DNA from: Pseudomonas sp. P818 | GTDB lineage: Bacteria; Pseudomonadota; Gammaproteobacteria; Pseudomonadales; Pseudomonadaceae | Reading direction: 5' to 3' | DNA length: 64,000 nt | Assembly (NCBI RefSeq): GCF_000418555.1 | Contig: NZ_ATKM01000005.1 | Span: 496,001-560,000 of the forward strand | In this document: positions 55,713 through 64,000 of the stretch, in pieces | Layout: every line of letters starts with the position of its first letter | Position numbering within the stretch: position 1 is the first letter of the stretch | Position numbers and translations under genes: made by a program | Notes under the pieces: model-generated | What the model saw: the letters and a program-made list of their open reading frames with translations, nothing else | The model's database searches: none | What the model was told of the DNA's origin: nothing

Positions 55713-57311
55713 TCAGTTACCGATGCTCACACCATAGAAGGAGTTGAGGCCGAACGGGCTGATGCGGAAGTCCTGCACCTCCTTGCGCATCGGCTGGTAC
55801 ACGGTGGAGTGGGCGATGGGCGTGTTCTGTACATCGGCCTTGAGCAGGTGCTGAGCCTGCTTGTAGAGCACGGTACGTTCTTCCTGGTCGTTGATCGCCT
55901 TGGCCTTCTTGATCAGCGCGTCGAACTCCTTGTTGCACAGGCGGCTGTAGTTGTTGCCGCCAATGGCGTCGCAGCCGTACAGCACGGCCAGCCAGTTGTC
56001 GGGGTCACCGTTGTCGCCGGTCCAGCCGATCAGCAAGGTGTCGTGCTCGCCGGCCTTGGCGCGCTTGTTGTACTCGCCCCACTCGTAGCTGACGATGCGC
56101 GCCTTGATACCGACCTTGGCCCAGTCGGCCTGCAGCATCTCGGCCATCAGCTTGGCGTTGGGGTTGTATGGGCGCTGCACGGGCATGGCCCACAGGGTGA
56201 TTTCGGTGCCTTCCTTCACGCCGGCAGCCTTGAGCAGTTCCTTGGCCTTTTCCGGGTTGTAGGGCGTGTCCTCGATGGTGTCGTCATAGGACCACTGGGT
56301 CGGCGGCATGCCGTTGACCGCCACCTGGCCGGCGCCCTGGTAGACGGCGTTGATGATCGCCGGCTTGTTGATCGCCATGTCCAGCGCCTGGCGCACTTCG
56401 AGCTTGTCTAGCGGCTTGTGCTCGGTGTTGTAGGCCAGGTAGCCGACATTGAAGCCCGCCTGTTCGGGCATTTGCAGCTTGGGGTCCTTCTTCAGGTTTT
56501 CCAGGTCGGCCGGGCGTGGGAACACGCTGACGTGGCACTCGCCGGCGCGCAGCTTCTGCATGCGCACCGACGGGTCGGTGTTGATGGCGAAGATCAGGTT
56601 GTCGATCTTCACGTCATCCGGGTTCCAGTATTCCTTGTTGCCCTTGTAACGGATCTGCGCGTCCTTCTGGTAACGGCTGAACACGAAGGGGCCGGTGCCG
56701 ATGGGCTTCTGATTGATGTCGGCGGCCTTGCCGGCCTTGAGCAGTTGCGCGGCGTACTCGGCGGAGTGGATCGAGGCGAAGCTCATGGCCATGTTCTGGA
56801 TGAACGCGGCATCGACTGAGTTGAGGGTGAAACGCACCGTGTGCTCGTCGAGTTTCTCGATCTTGGCGATGTTGTTATCCATGCCCATGTCGGTGAAGTA
56901 CGGGAACTCGGTGGGGTACGCCTTGCGGAAGGGGTCGTCCTTGTTGAGCATGCGGTTGAAGGTGAACAGCACGTCGTCGGCGTTGAATTCGCGGCTGGGC
57001 TTGAAGTACTCGGTGGTGTGGAACTTCACCCCGGGGCGCAGCTTGAAGGTGTAGGTCAGGCCGTCGTCGGAGATCTCCCAGCTCTCGGCGAGGCCAGGCT
57101 CGACCTGGGTGCCGCCGCGTTCGAACTGGGTCAGGCGGTTGAAGACGGTTTCCGCTGCAGCGTCGAAATCGGTACCGGTGGTGTACAGGCCCGGATCGAA
57201 CCCGGCGGGGCTGCCCTCGGAGCAGAACACCAGGTTGGCGGCGCTGGCGAGGGGGGCGCTGGCGATCAGCCCAGCGGTAAGCAAAGCCTGGAGAATGGCG
57301 TTCTTGCGCAT
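55713..57311 (-). CDS. dppA: Dipeptide-binding periplasmic protein paralogue
   Basis: A 532-residue family-5 binding protein. The start at 57311 (MRKNAILQALLTAGLIASAP) follows GAGG; the upstream frame is not signal-like. The mature part opens ANLVFCSEGSPAGFDPGLYTTG and shares long identical blocks with the copy at 50270-51865, for example EGTEITLWAMPVQRPYNPNA. The paralogue set resembles the several DppA proteins of P. aeruginosa that share one DppBCDF transporter. No PsdR-like site is visible upstream. Confidence 0.92.
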   Translation of the reverse strand: MRKNAILQALLTAGLIASAPLASAANLVFCSEGSPAGFDPGLYTTGTDFDAAAETVFNRLTQFERGGTQVEPGLAESWEISDDGLTYTFKLRPGVKFHTTEYFKPSREFNADDVLFTFNRMLNKDDPFRKAYPTEFPYFTDMGMDNNIAKIEKLDEHTVRFTLNSVDAAFIQNMAMSFASIHSAEYAAQLLKAGKAADINQKPIGTGPFVFSRYQKDAQIRYKGNKEYWNPDDVKIDNLIFAINTDPSVRMQKLRAGECHVSVFPRPADLENLKKDPKLQMPEQAGFNVGYLAYNTEHKPLDKLEVRQALDMAINKPAIINAVYQGAGQVAVNGMPPTQWSYDDTIEDTPYNPEKAKELLKAAGVKEGTEITLWAMPVQRPYNPNAKLMAEMLQADWAKVGIKARIVSYEWGEYNKRAKAGEHDTLLIGWTGDNGDPDNWLAVLYGCDAIGGNNYSRLCNKEFDALIKKAKAINDQEERTVLYKQAQHLLKADVQNTPIAHSTVYQPMRKEVQDFRISPFGLNSFYGVSIGN

Positions 57312-57425
57312 CTTGACCTCATCGTTGTTGTGGTTGTGATCCCTGAGGAGCCTCTTGTGGAGACCACCGCCGAAACTATGCAGGCCTTGTGCCCGAGGCA
57401 AGCGCTACGTCGCGTGGAAAATGGT

Positions 57426-57443
57426 TAGCGCTACAGCGCTGTA
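57426..57443. promoter_or_regulatory. Palindromic element upstream of dppA paralogue
   Basis: TAGCGCTACAGCGCTGTA contains two AGCGCT palindromes spaced 8 bases apart, the second within ACAGCGCTGT. It lies 115 bases upstream of the paralogue start and is a possible operator distinct from the PsdR-like dyads. Confidence 0.3.
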
Positions 57444-57490
57444 ATTTGCTGTCGCATTTATGAAAATGTTGCAGAGAAAAGATGGCGAAA

Positions 57491-57514
57491 CGCCGTTATC
57501 TGGCGATAACGGCG
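57491..57514. terminator. Hairpin downstream of SIMPL-domain gene
   Basis: CGCCGTTATC-TGGC-GATAACGGCG is a perfect 10-base-pair stem 23 bases past the SIMPL-domain stop (minus strand), followed by TTTCG. Confidence 0.7.
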
Positions 57515-57536
57515 CTGCTTTGTTGCAGAGCGTGGT

Positions 57537-58250
57537 TCAGGGCATCTGCACTTCGATGACGCCATCGGCACTGACCGTGACCTGGCTGGTGCCTGCTTCG
57601 ATCTGCGGCGTGGGCGCTGCGTCCATCATCGCCATGCCTTTGGCCTCGAAGTTGCGCATGACCATTTGCGGCTGGAAGCCTCCGGTGTTGAGGCTCAGGC
57701 TGACCAGCTTGTAGCCCTTGCCGCCAAGTGCTTCGGTGGCCAGTTGGGCGCGCGCCTTGAAGGCATCGACGGCGTCCTTGAGCATGGCGTCCTCGCGGGT
57801 CTTGCGCGTGTCGCTGGCAATGCTGAAGTCCATGCCGGCCATCTTCATCGATTGCAGCAGCTCACCCGTGAGGGTAGAGAGGCGGGCGAAGTCGGCGCTT
57901 TCCAGGCGCACTTCGGCGCGCTCGCGCCAGGCGGTGATCTTCTGGCCCTTGTCGTCGTACACCGGGTAGCTGTTGCGGCTGCCCAGTTTGACCGCCACGC
58001 CTTTGACCTGGCGTGCCTGCTCCAGGGTCTTGTTCAGGGTGTTGGTGATTTCTGCCGCCAGCTTGGCCGGGTCGGCATTCTGTGACTCGGTGTAGAGGGC
58101 GACGTGCATCAGGTCGTGGGCGACCTCCTGGTTCACCTCGGCGCGCAGGGCGATCTGGTTGTAGCGCGCCTCGTCCGCCAGCAGGCCGGTGCTGGCCAGG
58201 CTGGCGATGGTCAGGGCGAGGAGGGAGGCGATACGGGGCATGGTGCGCAT
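57537..58250 (-). CDS. SIMPL-domain (DUF541) periplasmic protein
   Basis: A 237-residue protein with signal peptide MRTMPRIASLLALTIASLASTGLLA. The mature part has the SIMPL fold pattern (YNQIALRAEVNQEVAHDLMHV near the start, VKLGSRNSYPVYDD in the middle, QVTVSADGVIEVQMP at the end). E. coli YggE of this family is linked to oxidative stress defence, without a known activity. It lies between the dpp and roxSR genes, as I recall for P. aeruginosa. Confidence 0.88.
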   Translation of the reverse strand: MRTMPRIASLLALTIASLASTGLLADEARYNQIALRAEVNQEVAHDLMHVALYTESQNADPAKLAAEITNTLNKTLEQARQVKGVAVKLGSRNSYPVYDDKGQKITAWRERAEVRLESADFARLSTLTGELLQSMKMAGMDFSIASDTRKTREDAMLKDAVDAFKARAQLATEALGGKGYKLVSLSLNTGGFQPQMVMRNFEAKGMAMMDAAPTPQIEAGTSQVTVSADGVIEVQMP

Positions 58251-58438
58251 GTGCAGTTCCTTTTTCAGTGGCCTTTATGGCCGTTTCCCGAGGGTAGACG
58301 AAGGCGGGTGGCCATTCGGGTTAAACAGGTTCGATTTTTTTCAGCCTGCGGCGGGGTGCGGTATGTGCGTCCGGTTGCCGCAGCGGCGCAAGGCCGCAGC
58401 AGCCTTGGTTATACTCGCCGCCATCAATTGGAGTCGTC

Positions 58439-59692
58439 ATGCTCGAACCCGTGCAGTTACTCTCCGCCAGCCGCCAGAATCTCTGGCGTCTGACTCTCAT
58501 TCGAATTCTGGTGCTGGCCGCTCAGGCAGGCTCGGTCGGGCTTGCCTACAAGTCGGGCATGATACCGCTGCCCTGGTTGCAGTTATCGGTCACCCTTGGC
58601 GTTTCCCTGTTGTTGTGCCTGGGCACGGCGCTGCGCCTGCGCGGTCCCTGGCCAGTGACGGAGGTCGAATATGCGGTGCAACTGGGCTGCGACCTGATCA
58701 TCCATAGCGTGCTGCTGTATTACTCGGGCGGCTCGACCAACCCCTTCGTCTCCTACTATCTGGTGCCGCTGACCATCGCCGCGGCAACGCTGCCCTGGCT
58801 GTTCACCATCGTGTTATCCGGCCTGGCATTGGCGGGATATACCTTGCTACTGGTATGGACGCACCCACTCGAACTACCCGCCGCCCGCGAAAGCCTGCTG
58901 GTCTACGGCATGTGGCTGAGCTTCGCTCTGGCCGCCTCGCTGATCACCTTCTTCGTCGCCAAGATGGCCGAGGAGCTGCGCCGTCAGGACGAGCTGCGTG
59001 CCGAGCGCCGCGAGGAAAGCCTGCGTGACCAACAGCTGTTGGCCGTGGCCACTCAGGCCGCCGGTGCCGCCCATGAGCTGGGCACGCCGCTGGGCACCAT
59101 GAGCGTGCTGCTCAAGGAGCTGCGCCAGGAATACCGCGACAAGCCCGCGCTACAGGATGACCTGGCGTTGCTGCAGGAGCAGGTCAAGCTGTGCAAGTTC
59201 ACCTTGCAGCAGCTGGTGCGCGCCGCCGAGAACGACCGGCGCCAGGCGGTCATCGAGCAGTCCTGCGTGGAGTGGCTGGAAACCACCCTCAACCGCTGGC
59301 ACCTGATGCGCCCCGAGGCCAGCTATCGTTACCAATGCCTCGGTCGTGGCACGCCGCCGCGCATCATGCCGCCGGCCGACCTCACGCAGGCGTTGCTCAA
59401 CCTGCTCAACAACGCCGCCGATGCCTGCCCGGACAAGCTCGATATCCGTCTGGACTGGGATCACCAGTGGCTGCGCCTGAGCATTCGCGATCATGGTGTC
59501 GGCGTACCGCTGGCCATCGCCGAACAGCTGGGTCGCCCCTTCTTCACCACCAAGGGCAAGGGCTTCGGTCTCGGCCTGTTCCTCAGTCAGGCCAGCGTGA
59601 CCCGTGCCGGCGGTACGGTTAAGTTGTATAACCACGAGGAAGGCGGCACCCTCACCGAATTGAAGTTGCCGCGAGCCTACGGCGTGGCCTGA
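58439..59692 (+). CDS. roxS: Redox sensor histidine kinase RoxS (RegB/PrrB family)
   Basis: A 417-residue kinase with about six N-terminal membrane helices. The quinone-sensing motif GGSTNPFVSYYLVPLT is present. The phospho-acceptor box is AAGAAHELGTPLGTMSVLL, and the ATP domain has LLNNAADA, RDHGVGVP and GKGFGLGLFLSQ. It senses respiratory redox state and phosphorylates RoxR. roxR starts 15 bases after its stop. Confidence 0.95.
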   Translation: MLEPVQLLSASRQNLWRLTLIRILVLAAQAGSVGLAYKSGMIPLPWLQLSVTLGVSLLLCLGTALRLRGPWPVTEVEYAVQLGCDLIIHSVLLYYSGGSTNPFVSYYLVPLTIAAATLPWLFTIVLSGLALAGYTLLLVWTHPLELPAARESLLVYGMWLSFALAASLITFFVAKMAEELRRQDELRAERREESLRDQQLLAVATQAAGAAHELGTPLGTMSVLLKELRQEYRDKPALQDDLALLQEQVKLCKFTLQQLVRAAENDRRQAVIEQSCVEWLETTLNRWHLMRPEASYRYQCLGRGTPPRIMPPADLTQALLNLLNNAADACPDKLDIRLDWDHQWLRLSIRDHGVGVPLAIAEQLGRPFFTTKGKGFGLGLFLSQASVTRAGGTVKLYNHEEGGTLTELKLPRAYGVA

Positions 59693-59707
59693 CAAGGAAA
59701 ACCAAGC

Positions 59708-60268
59708 ATGAGCGAAGAATCTCTGTTCGAAGGTGAAGAGCAGCCCCACCTGTTGCTGGTCGATGACGACCCAACCTTCACCCGCGTGATGGCGCGTGCC
59801 ATGAGTCGTCGCGGCCTGCGTGTGTCCACTGCATCCAGCGCCGAAGAAGGACTGGCTCTGGCCAAGGACGATCTGCCGGATTACGCGGTGGTCGATCTGA
59901 AGATGGAGGGCGATTCCGGTCTGGTGCTGCTGCCCAAGCTGCTGGAGCTGGACGCTGAAATGCGCGTGGTGATCCTCACCGGCTATTCCAGCATCGCCAC
60001 CGCAGTCGAGGCGATCAAGCGCGGTGCGGCCAACTACCTGTGCAAGCCGGCCGATGCCGACGACGTGCTCACCGCGCTGCTTTCCGAACATGCCGACCTC
60101 GACAGCCTGGTGCCGGAAAACCCCATGTCGGTGGATCGCCTGCAGTGGGAGCACATCCAGCGCGTGCTGGCCGAGCACGAGGGCAATATCTCCGCGACCG
60201 CGCGCGCCCTGGGCATGCACCGCCGTACCCTGCAGCGAAAGTTGCAGAAGCGTCCGGTACGCCGCTGA
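59708..60268 (+). CDS. roxR: Response regulator RoxR (RegA/PrrA/ActR family)
   Basis: A 186-residue regulator with receiver motifs LLLVDDDPTFTRVMARAM, YAVVDLKMEGDSGL (phospho-Asp) and YLCKPADADDVL, a short proline linker, and a Fis-type helix-turn-helix NISATARALGMHRRTLQRKL. It controls respiratory genes such as the cyanide-insensitive oxidase in P. aeruginosa. Co-transcribed with roxS. Confidence 0.96.
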   Translation: MSEESLFEGEEQPHLLLVDDDPTFTRVMARAMSRRGLRVSTASSAEEGLALAKDDLPDYAVVDLKMEGDSGLVLLPKLLELDAEMRVVILTGYSSIATAVEAIKRGAANYLCKPADADDVLTALLSEHADLDSLVPENPMSVDRLQWEHIQRVLAEHEGNISATARALGMHRRTLQRKLQKRPVRR

Positions 60269-60308
60269 GGCGTGGCATACCCAGACCCGTAGCCCGGGCT
60301 TCAATCCC

Positions 60309-60401
60309 GTAGGGTGGGCTTCAGCCCACCAGCAATGCCCAGGCCACAGGACAGGCCTGAGCTCGTCAACGCGGGTTCACGTGGGCTAAAGCCCACCCTA
60401 C
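60309..60401. repeat. REP-like pair GTAGGGTGGGCTTCAGCCCACC
   Basis: GGTGGGCTTCAGCCCACC on the left and GTGGGCTAAAGCCCACCCTAC on the right, about 50 bases apart. It is related to the unit at 43444-43483. It lies in the 268-base roxR to AEC-transporter gap; the remainder should contain the next promoter, but I cannot place it. Confidence 0.8.
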
Positions 60402-60536
60402 AACTGGCTCACCGGCCTGACCGCGGCTGAAACGGAATGCCCCAGCGACCTGCGCGAGGGAATATTGGTGTTCTGTGCCCATAGCCGATAAATGCTTAGC
60501 CAGCTAACATAGGTCGTCAGACAACTCTGGTGCCCC

Positions 60537-61478
60537 ATGTTCGCTGTCGCTGCACAAACCCTCGCCATCACTGCGCCTGTGTTCGCCATGCTGTTTCTGG
60601 GTGTGGCGCTCAAGCGCCTGCGCTGGATCGATACGCCCTTCATCGATACCGCCTCGAGTCTGGTGTTTCGCGGCACCATGCCGACCTTGCTGTTTCTCGG
60701 TGTGGTCAAGGCTGACCTGGACGCGGCGTTGCAGCCGCAGTTGCTGACCTACTTCTTTCTCGCCACCACCGCATCGTTCTTCGTCGCCTGGGCCTGGGCG
60801 ATCTGGCGCGTGCCGTTCGAAGACCGCGGCATCTACACCCAGGGCGCCTTTCGCGGTAACAACGGCATCGTTGGCCTGGCCCTGGCCACCAGCATGTACG
60901 GTGACTATGGTCTTTCCGTCGGCTCACTGCTCGCGGCGCTGGTGATCCTTTGCTACAACGCGCTCTCGGCGGTCGTGCTGGCCATCTACAGCCCGGGCGC
61001 CAAGCCCGGTGCCAAGGCCATTGTGCGCAGCATCGTGACCAATCCGATGATCATCGGGGTGCTGCTGGCCGTGCCGATCGCCTACTGGAAAATCCCGCTG
61101 CCGCAGTGGTTTCTCACCTCGGCCGAGTACTTCGCGCAGATGACCCTGCCGCTGGCGCTGATCTGCATCGGCGGCACCCTGAGCCTGGCTTCGCTGCGTC
61201 GCAGCAGTGGTACGGCCATTGGCTCGGGCATGATGAAAATGGTCTGGCTGCCGCTGCTGAGTACCTCAGGCGCCTGGCTGCTGGGCTTTCGTGGGGCAGA
61301 TCTGGCGATCCTGTTTCTCTACTTCGCCAGCCCGACGGCCGCGGCCAGTTTCGTCATGGCCCGCGCGGTGGGCGCCAACCATGAGCTGGCGGCAGCCATC
61401 ATCGTCATCACCACCCTGGCGGCGGTGGTCACCACCAATATAGGTCTGCTGTTGCTGCAGTGGGGTGGCTGGATCTAG
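60537..61478 (+). CDS. AEC-family (auxin efflux carrier-like) transporter
   Basis: A 313-residue membrane protein with about ten helices in two halves. The N-terminus reads TLAITAPVFAMLFLGVALKRL, and the AEC pattern FRGNNGIVGLALA sits in the first half, with ICIGGTLSLASL and FASPTAAASFVMA in the second. Family members transport carboxylates such as malate or malonate. The substrate is unknown. Monocistronic. Confidence 0.92.
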   Translation: MFAVAAQTLAITAPVFAMLFLGVALKRLRWIDTPFIDTASSLVFRGTMPTLLFLGVVKADLDAALQPQLLTYFFLATTASFFVAWAWAIWRVPFEDRGIYTQGAFRGNNGIVGLALATSMYGDYGLSVGSLLAALVILCYNALSAVVLAIYSPGAKPGAKAIVRSIVTNPMIIGVLLAVPIAYWKIPLPQWFLTSAEYFAQMTLPLALICIGGTLSLASLRRSSGTAIGSGMMKMVWLPLLSTSGAWLLGFRGADLAILFLYFASPTAAASFVMARAVGANHELAAAIIVITTLAAVVTTNIGLLLLQWGGWI

Positions 61479-61534
61479 CGGGAGGCTCTGGATTCGATTT
61501 GCCGGCGATGCACTGATCGCCGGCAAGCCGACTG

Positions 61535-61918
61535 CTACGAGGCGCTGTTCTGATACTCGTCGATCACTTCCTGCGCCGCGCGGAAGGCATCGATGCTGGC
61601 CGGTACGCCGGCATACACCGCGCAGTGCAGCAGGGTTTCGCGGATCTCCTCGACGGTGCAGCCGTTGTTCAGTGCGCCACGCACGTGCCCCTTGAGTTCC
61701 TGGGGGCATTTCAGCGCGGTCAGCGCAGCCAGGGTAATCAGGCTGCGCGTCGCCCGCGGCAGGCCGCTGCGAGTCCATACACCGCCCCAGGCGTGTTCGT
61801 TGACGAAGTCCTGTAGCGGCTGGCTGAACTCGGTGGCATTGCCCAGAGCGCGGTCGACGAAGGCGTCGCCCATCACTTCACGGCGCACCTGCAGGCCGCG
61901 TTCATGGCTGTCGCTCAT
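61535..61918 (-). CDS. Carboxymuconolactone decarboxylase family protein (PcaC-like)
   Basis: A 127-residue protein. The start at 61918 (MSDSHERGLQVRREVMGDAFV) leaves a 3-base gap to the antiporter stop. HAWGGVWTRSGLPRATRSLITLA and EETRETLLHCAVYAG-type residues (here EEIRETLLHCAVYAGVPAS) resemble 4-carboxymuconolactone decarboxylase. No other protocatechuate-pathway gene is near, so a general CMD/AhpD-like role is equally possible. Confidence 0.88.
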   Translation of the reverse strand: MSDSHERGLQVRREVMGDAFVDRALGNATEFSQPLQDFVNEHAWGGVWTRSGLPRATRSLITLAALTALKCPQELKGHVRGALNNGCTVEEIRETLLHCAVYAGVPASIDAFRAAQEVIDEYQNSAS

Positions 61919-61920
61919 GT

Positions 61921-63015
61921 TCAGATCCCCGCCTTGCGATGGCTGCGCCAGGAACGCACGGTGATGATCACCAGGGTGATGGCGGTGAGCGGCAGTGCAT
62001 AGCCGATCATCGCGTCGCCAAAGCTTTCGGCCTGCGGGCGGCCAGTGCTGAACAACACCAGGTACAGGGTATAGGCCACGTAGTAGGCGAGAAACAGCAG
62101 GCCTTCCCAGCGATTGATGCGATAACCGCTGAAGAAGATCGGCAGGCAGGCCACGGCTACGGCGATCATCACCGGGAAGTCGAAGGCCAGGGCATTGGCC
62201 GCTACCGGAATGGCAGCAGGCGAAACCAGCGAGGCCAGGCCCAGTACGCACAGCAGGTTGAAGATGTTGCTGCCGACGATATTGCCCACGGCGATGTCGC
62301 GCTCGCCCTTGAACGCGGCGATGATCGAGGTGGCCAACTCAGGCAGCGAAGTGCCGATGGCGATTACGGTCAAGCCGATTACCAGTTCCGACAGACCCAG
62401 GGCGCGGGCCAGTTGCACGGCGCCTTCGACCAGCAGATTGGACCCACCGACCAATAGCCCGAGGCCGACGACGACCAGGCCCAGGTTGATCGCCCAGGCG
62501 TAAGGCTTGGGCTGTTCGTCGAGGCCGAATTCCTTGGCGAACTCATCATCGTCGCTCTTGTTTTCCTTGCGCGCGTTATAGATCAGAAAGCCGGTGTAGC
62601 TCAGCACGCCGGCGAACAGCAGGGCGCCATCGAGGCGGCTCAGCGCGCCGTCCCAGGCCAGGGCATAGACCACCAGGCTGGCGCCGATCATGATCGGTAC
62701 GTCCAGGCGGATCAGCTGGCGCGAGACGATCAGCGGCGCCACCAGGGCGGTCATGCCGAGAATCAGCAATACGTTGGCGATGTTGCTGCCGATCACGTTG
62801 CCGATCGCCAGGTCACCACTGCCGTTGAAGGCCGATTGCACGCTGACCGCGGTTTCCGGCGCGCTGGTGCCGAAGGCCACAACGGTCAGGCCGATCACCA
62901 GGGGCGGAATGCCGAACTGCGCGGCCAGCTTGGCGGCGCCGCGCACCAGCACTTCGGCGCCGGCGACCAGTAGCACCAGGCCGGCGATCAGGTAGACATA
63001 GGTCATCAGGGTCAT
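61921..63015 (-). CDS. Calcium/sodium antiporter, YrbG-like CaCA family
   Basis: A 364-residue exchanger with about ten membrane helices. The two alpha repeats are VVAFGTSAPETAVSVQSAF with IGNVIGSNIANVLL, and VIAIGTSLPELATSIIAAF with VGNIVGSNIFNLLC, each carrying the ion-binding Glu and Asn. An acidic loop (ENKSDDDEFAKEFGLDE) joins the halves. It is predicted to extrude Ca2+ or similar ions against Na+ or H+. It is in an operon with the CMD-family gene. Confidence 0.94.
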   Translation of the reverse strand: MTLMTYVYLIAGLVLLVAGAEVLVRGAAKLAAQFGIPPLVIGLTVVAFGTSAPETAVSVQSAFNGSGDLAIGNVIGSNIANVLLILGMTALVAPLIVSRQLIRLDVPIMIGASLVVYALAWDGALSRLDGALLFAGVLSYTGFLIYNARKENKSDDDEFAKEFGLDEQPKPYAWAINLGLVVVGLGLLVGGSNLLVEGAVQLARALGLSELVIGLTVIAIGTSLPELATSIIAAFKGERDIAVGNIVGSNIFNLLCVLGLASLVSPAAIPVAANALAFDFPVMIAVAVACLPIFFSGYRINRWEGLLFLAYYVAYTLYLVLFSTGRPQAESFGDAMIGYALPLTAITLVIITVRSWRSHRKAGI

Positions 63016-63106
63016 TGCAGAGTAGCTCCGGGAAAAGTGCGGCTAGTGTAGCGATGGCGTTATCCGCCGCTAGATGCGCCAAAAAGATTTTGTTGCCAAT
63101 TGTTGG

Positions 63107-63529
63107 TCAGTCCAGCGCCTCGACCCGCACCGGGACCACGCCTGCGCGCAACATGTCCAGGCGCACGGCAGCGGCACGTGACACGTCGATCACACGGCCG
63201 CGTACGAAGGGCCCACGGTCATTGATTCGTACTACGACGCTACGTTCATTGTTCAGGTTGGTCACCCGCACTCGCGTACCGAAGGGCAGGGTGCGATGTG
63301 CGGCGGTCAGGGCATTCTGATCGAAGCGCTCGCCGCTGGCGGTGCGTTTGCCATGGTGCGCCTGAGCGTAGTAGGAAGCCTTGCCGGTTTCGCTGCCACC
63401 TGCACCGCCGCCGAAGGTGGAACAGCCGCCGAGCACGGCAAGCGCGCCGAGTAATGCGCAGCTGCGCAGCGCTGATGCAATGCGGGGCAATGAAGGTTTC
63501 CGGATTGCATCCGGGCTACGGATCGTCAT
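63107..63529 (-). CDS. RlpA-like double-psi beta-barrel lipoprotein
   Basis: A 140-residue septal-ring-type protein. ATG 63529 lies after GGAGAAAG; ATG 63544 is also in frame. The lipobox is [12 protein letters not shown]. The DPBB domain reads [34 protein letters not shown] and [19 protein letters not shown] with the conserved Asp, as in RlpA lytic transglycosylases; no SPOR domain follows. Codons for SPDAIRKP near the start come from a GTAGCCCGGAT-family repeat. It may be a small peptidoglycan hydrolase. Confidence 0.88.
   Translation of the reverse strand: MTIRSPDAIRKPSLPRIASALRSCALLGALAVLGGCSTFGGGAGGSETGKASYYAQAHHGKRTASGERFDQNALTAAHRTLPFGTRVRVTNLNNERSVVVRINDRGPFVRGRVIDVSRAAAVRLDMLRAGVVPVRVEALD
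63500..63519 (-). repeat. GTAGCCCGGAT-family repeat inside a coding N-terminus
   Basis: On the minus strand, GTAGCCCGGATGCAATCCGG matches the left part of the unit at 32249 and the inverse of its right part. It encodes part of the RlpA-like signal peptide n-region. Confidence 0.8.
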
Positions 63530-63545
63530 CTGTTCTTTCTCCATG

Positions 63546-63574
63546 AAAAAACGCCGGGGGAACCCGGCGTTTTT
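63546..63574 (-). terminator. Rho-independent terminator of gatB
   Basis: ACGCCGGG and CCCGGCGT form an 8-base-pair stem flanked by A-run and T-run, 25 bases past the gatB stop on the minus strand. Confidence 0.92.
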
Positions 63575-63598
63575 CAGTAGCAAGCGAAACGGCCTGGC

Positions 63599-64000
63599 TC
63601 AGCCTTCGAGCTTCTTCTTCAGCAGTTCGTTCACTTGCCCCGGGTTGGCCTTGCCTTTCGAGGCTTTCATGGCCTGACCGACGAAGAAGCCGAACATCTT
63701 GCCGCGCTTGGCTTCGTCGCTGGCGCGGTACTGCTCGACCTGCTCGGCGTTGGCGGCCAGGACTTCGTCGAGCATGGCTTCGATGGCGCCGCTGTCGGTG
63801 ACCTGCTTGAGGCCCTTGCTCTCGATGATCGCATCGGCGCTGCCTTCACCGGCGGCCATGGCCTCGAACACCATCTTGGCGATCTTGCCGCTGATGGTGT
63901 TGTCCTTGATGCGCAGGATCATGCCGCCCAGGTGCTCGGCGGAAACCGGCGACTGCTCGATCTCCAGACCTTCCTTGTTGAGCAGGCTGGACAGCTCGCC
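63599..64000 (-). CDS. gatB: Asp/Glu-tRNA amidotransferase subunit B, C-terminal part (cut by window end)
   Basis: The last 133 codons of GatB, open to the window edge. The fragment reads [20 protein letters not shown], then [20 protein letters not shown] and the YqeY/tail domain ending [18 protein letters not shown]. GatB takes part in forming Gln-tRNA and/or Asn-tRNA by transamidation. The tail domain recognises the tRNA elbow. A clear terminator follows. Confidence 0.95.
   Translation of the reverse strand, partial: GELSSLLNKEGLEIEQSPVSAEHLGGMILRIKDNTISGKIAKMVFEAMAAGEGSADAIIESKGLKQVTDSGAIEAMLDEVLAANAEQVEQYRASDEAKRGKMFGFFVGQAMKASKGKANPGQVNELLKKKLEG

Overview
The window is bacterial chromosome from a gamma-proteobacterium, almost certainly a Pseudomonas (P. 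mendocina/oleovorans-like or P. aeruginosa-group relative). The support is high GC, dense operons, Pseudomonas-type REP repeats, and gene order. The block dppFDCB-dppA-psdR-mdpA-dppA-dppA-SIMPL-roxS-roxR keeps the order I recall from P. aeruginosa, and piuA-piuC and speC are also present. I see no rRNA, tRNA, CRISPR array, prophage or intact insertion sequence. Both ends cut genes: fruK on the left and gatB on the right.

Left part (1-9800): fructose PTS genes (fruK end, fruA), a large unrecognised membrane protein with an EF-hand-like loop, a sirtuin deacylase, membrane glucose dehydrogenase (gcd), a small MITE-like element with inverted ends and C-homopolymers, and release factor 3 (prfC).

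Iron block (9945-29561): a PepSY/flavodoxin reductase, an OmpR-type two-component system, a TonB-dependent receptor and a complete periplasmic binding protein/FecCD/ATPase importer ending in a DUF2218 gene. These look like one self-contained iron-chelate uptake system with its own regulator and Fur-like sites. Next come speC, piuA-piuC, a frameshifted FMN-dependent dehydrogenase, a second (CirA/FepA-like) TonB receptor with a good Fur box, pxpA, and a second DUF2218 gene.

Middle (29600-46100): an NAD(P)-binding oxidoreductase divergent from a LysR regulator, a RIO-type kinase, the copper module (copA-cueR, copZ, two textbook CueR promoters, a small exported protein), a TetR regulator divergent from a Bcr/CflA exporter, a zinc metallopeptidase, a DUF411 protein, trmA, a purine permease, a DJ-1 family protein, ada, and a receiver/HD-GYP protein that has lost key catalytic residues.

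Right part (46100-64000): the dipeptide transporter dppBCDF with three family-5 binding proteins, the regulator psdR and the peptidase mdpA. Paired operator-like sites overlap the dppA and mdpA promoters. These are followed by a SIMPL protein, the RoxSR redox two-component system, an AEC transporter, a carboxymuconolactone decarboxylase-family protein, a Na/Ca exchanger, an RlpA-like lipoprotein and the end of gatB. Dispersed REP-like repeats sit in many intergenic gaps.
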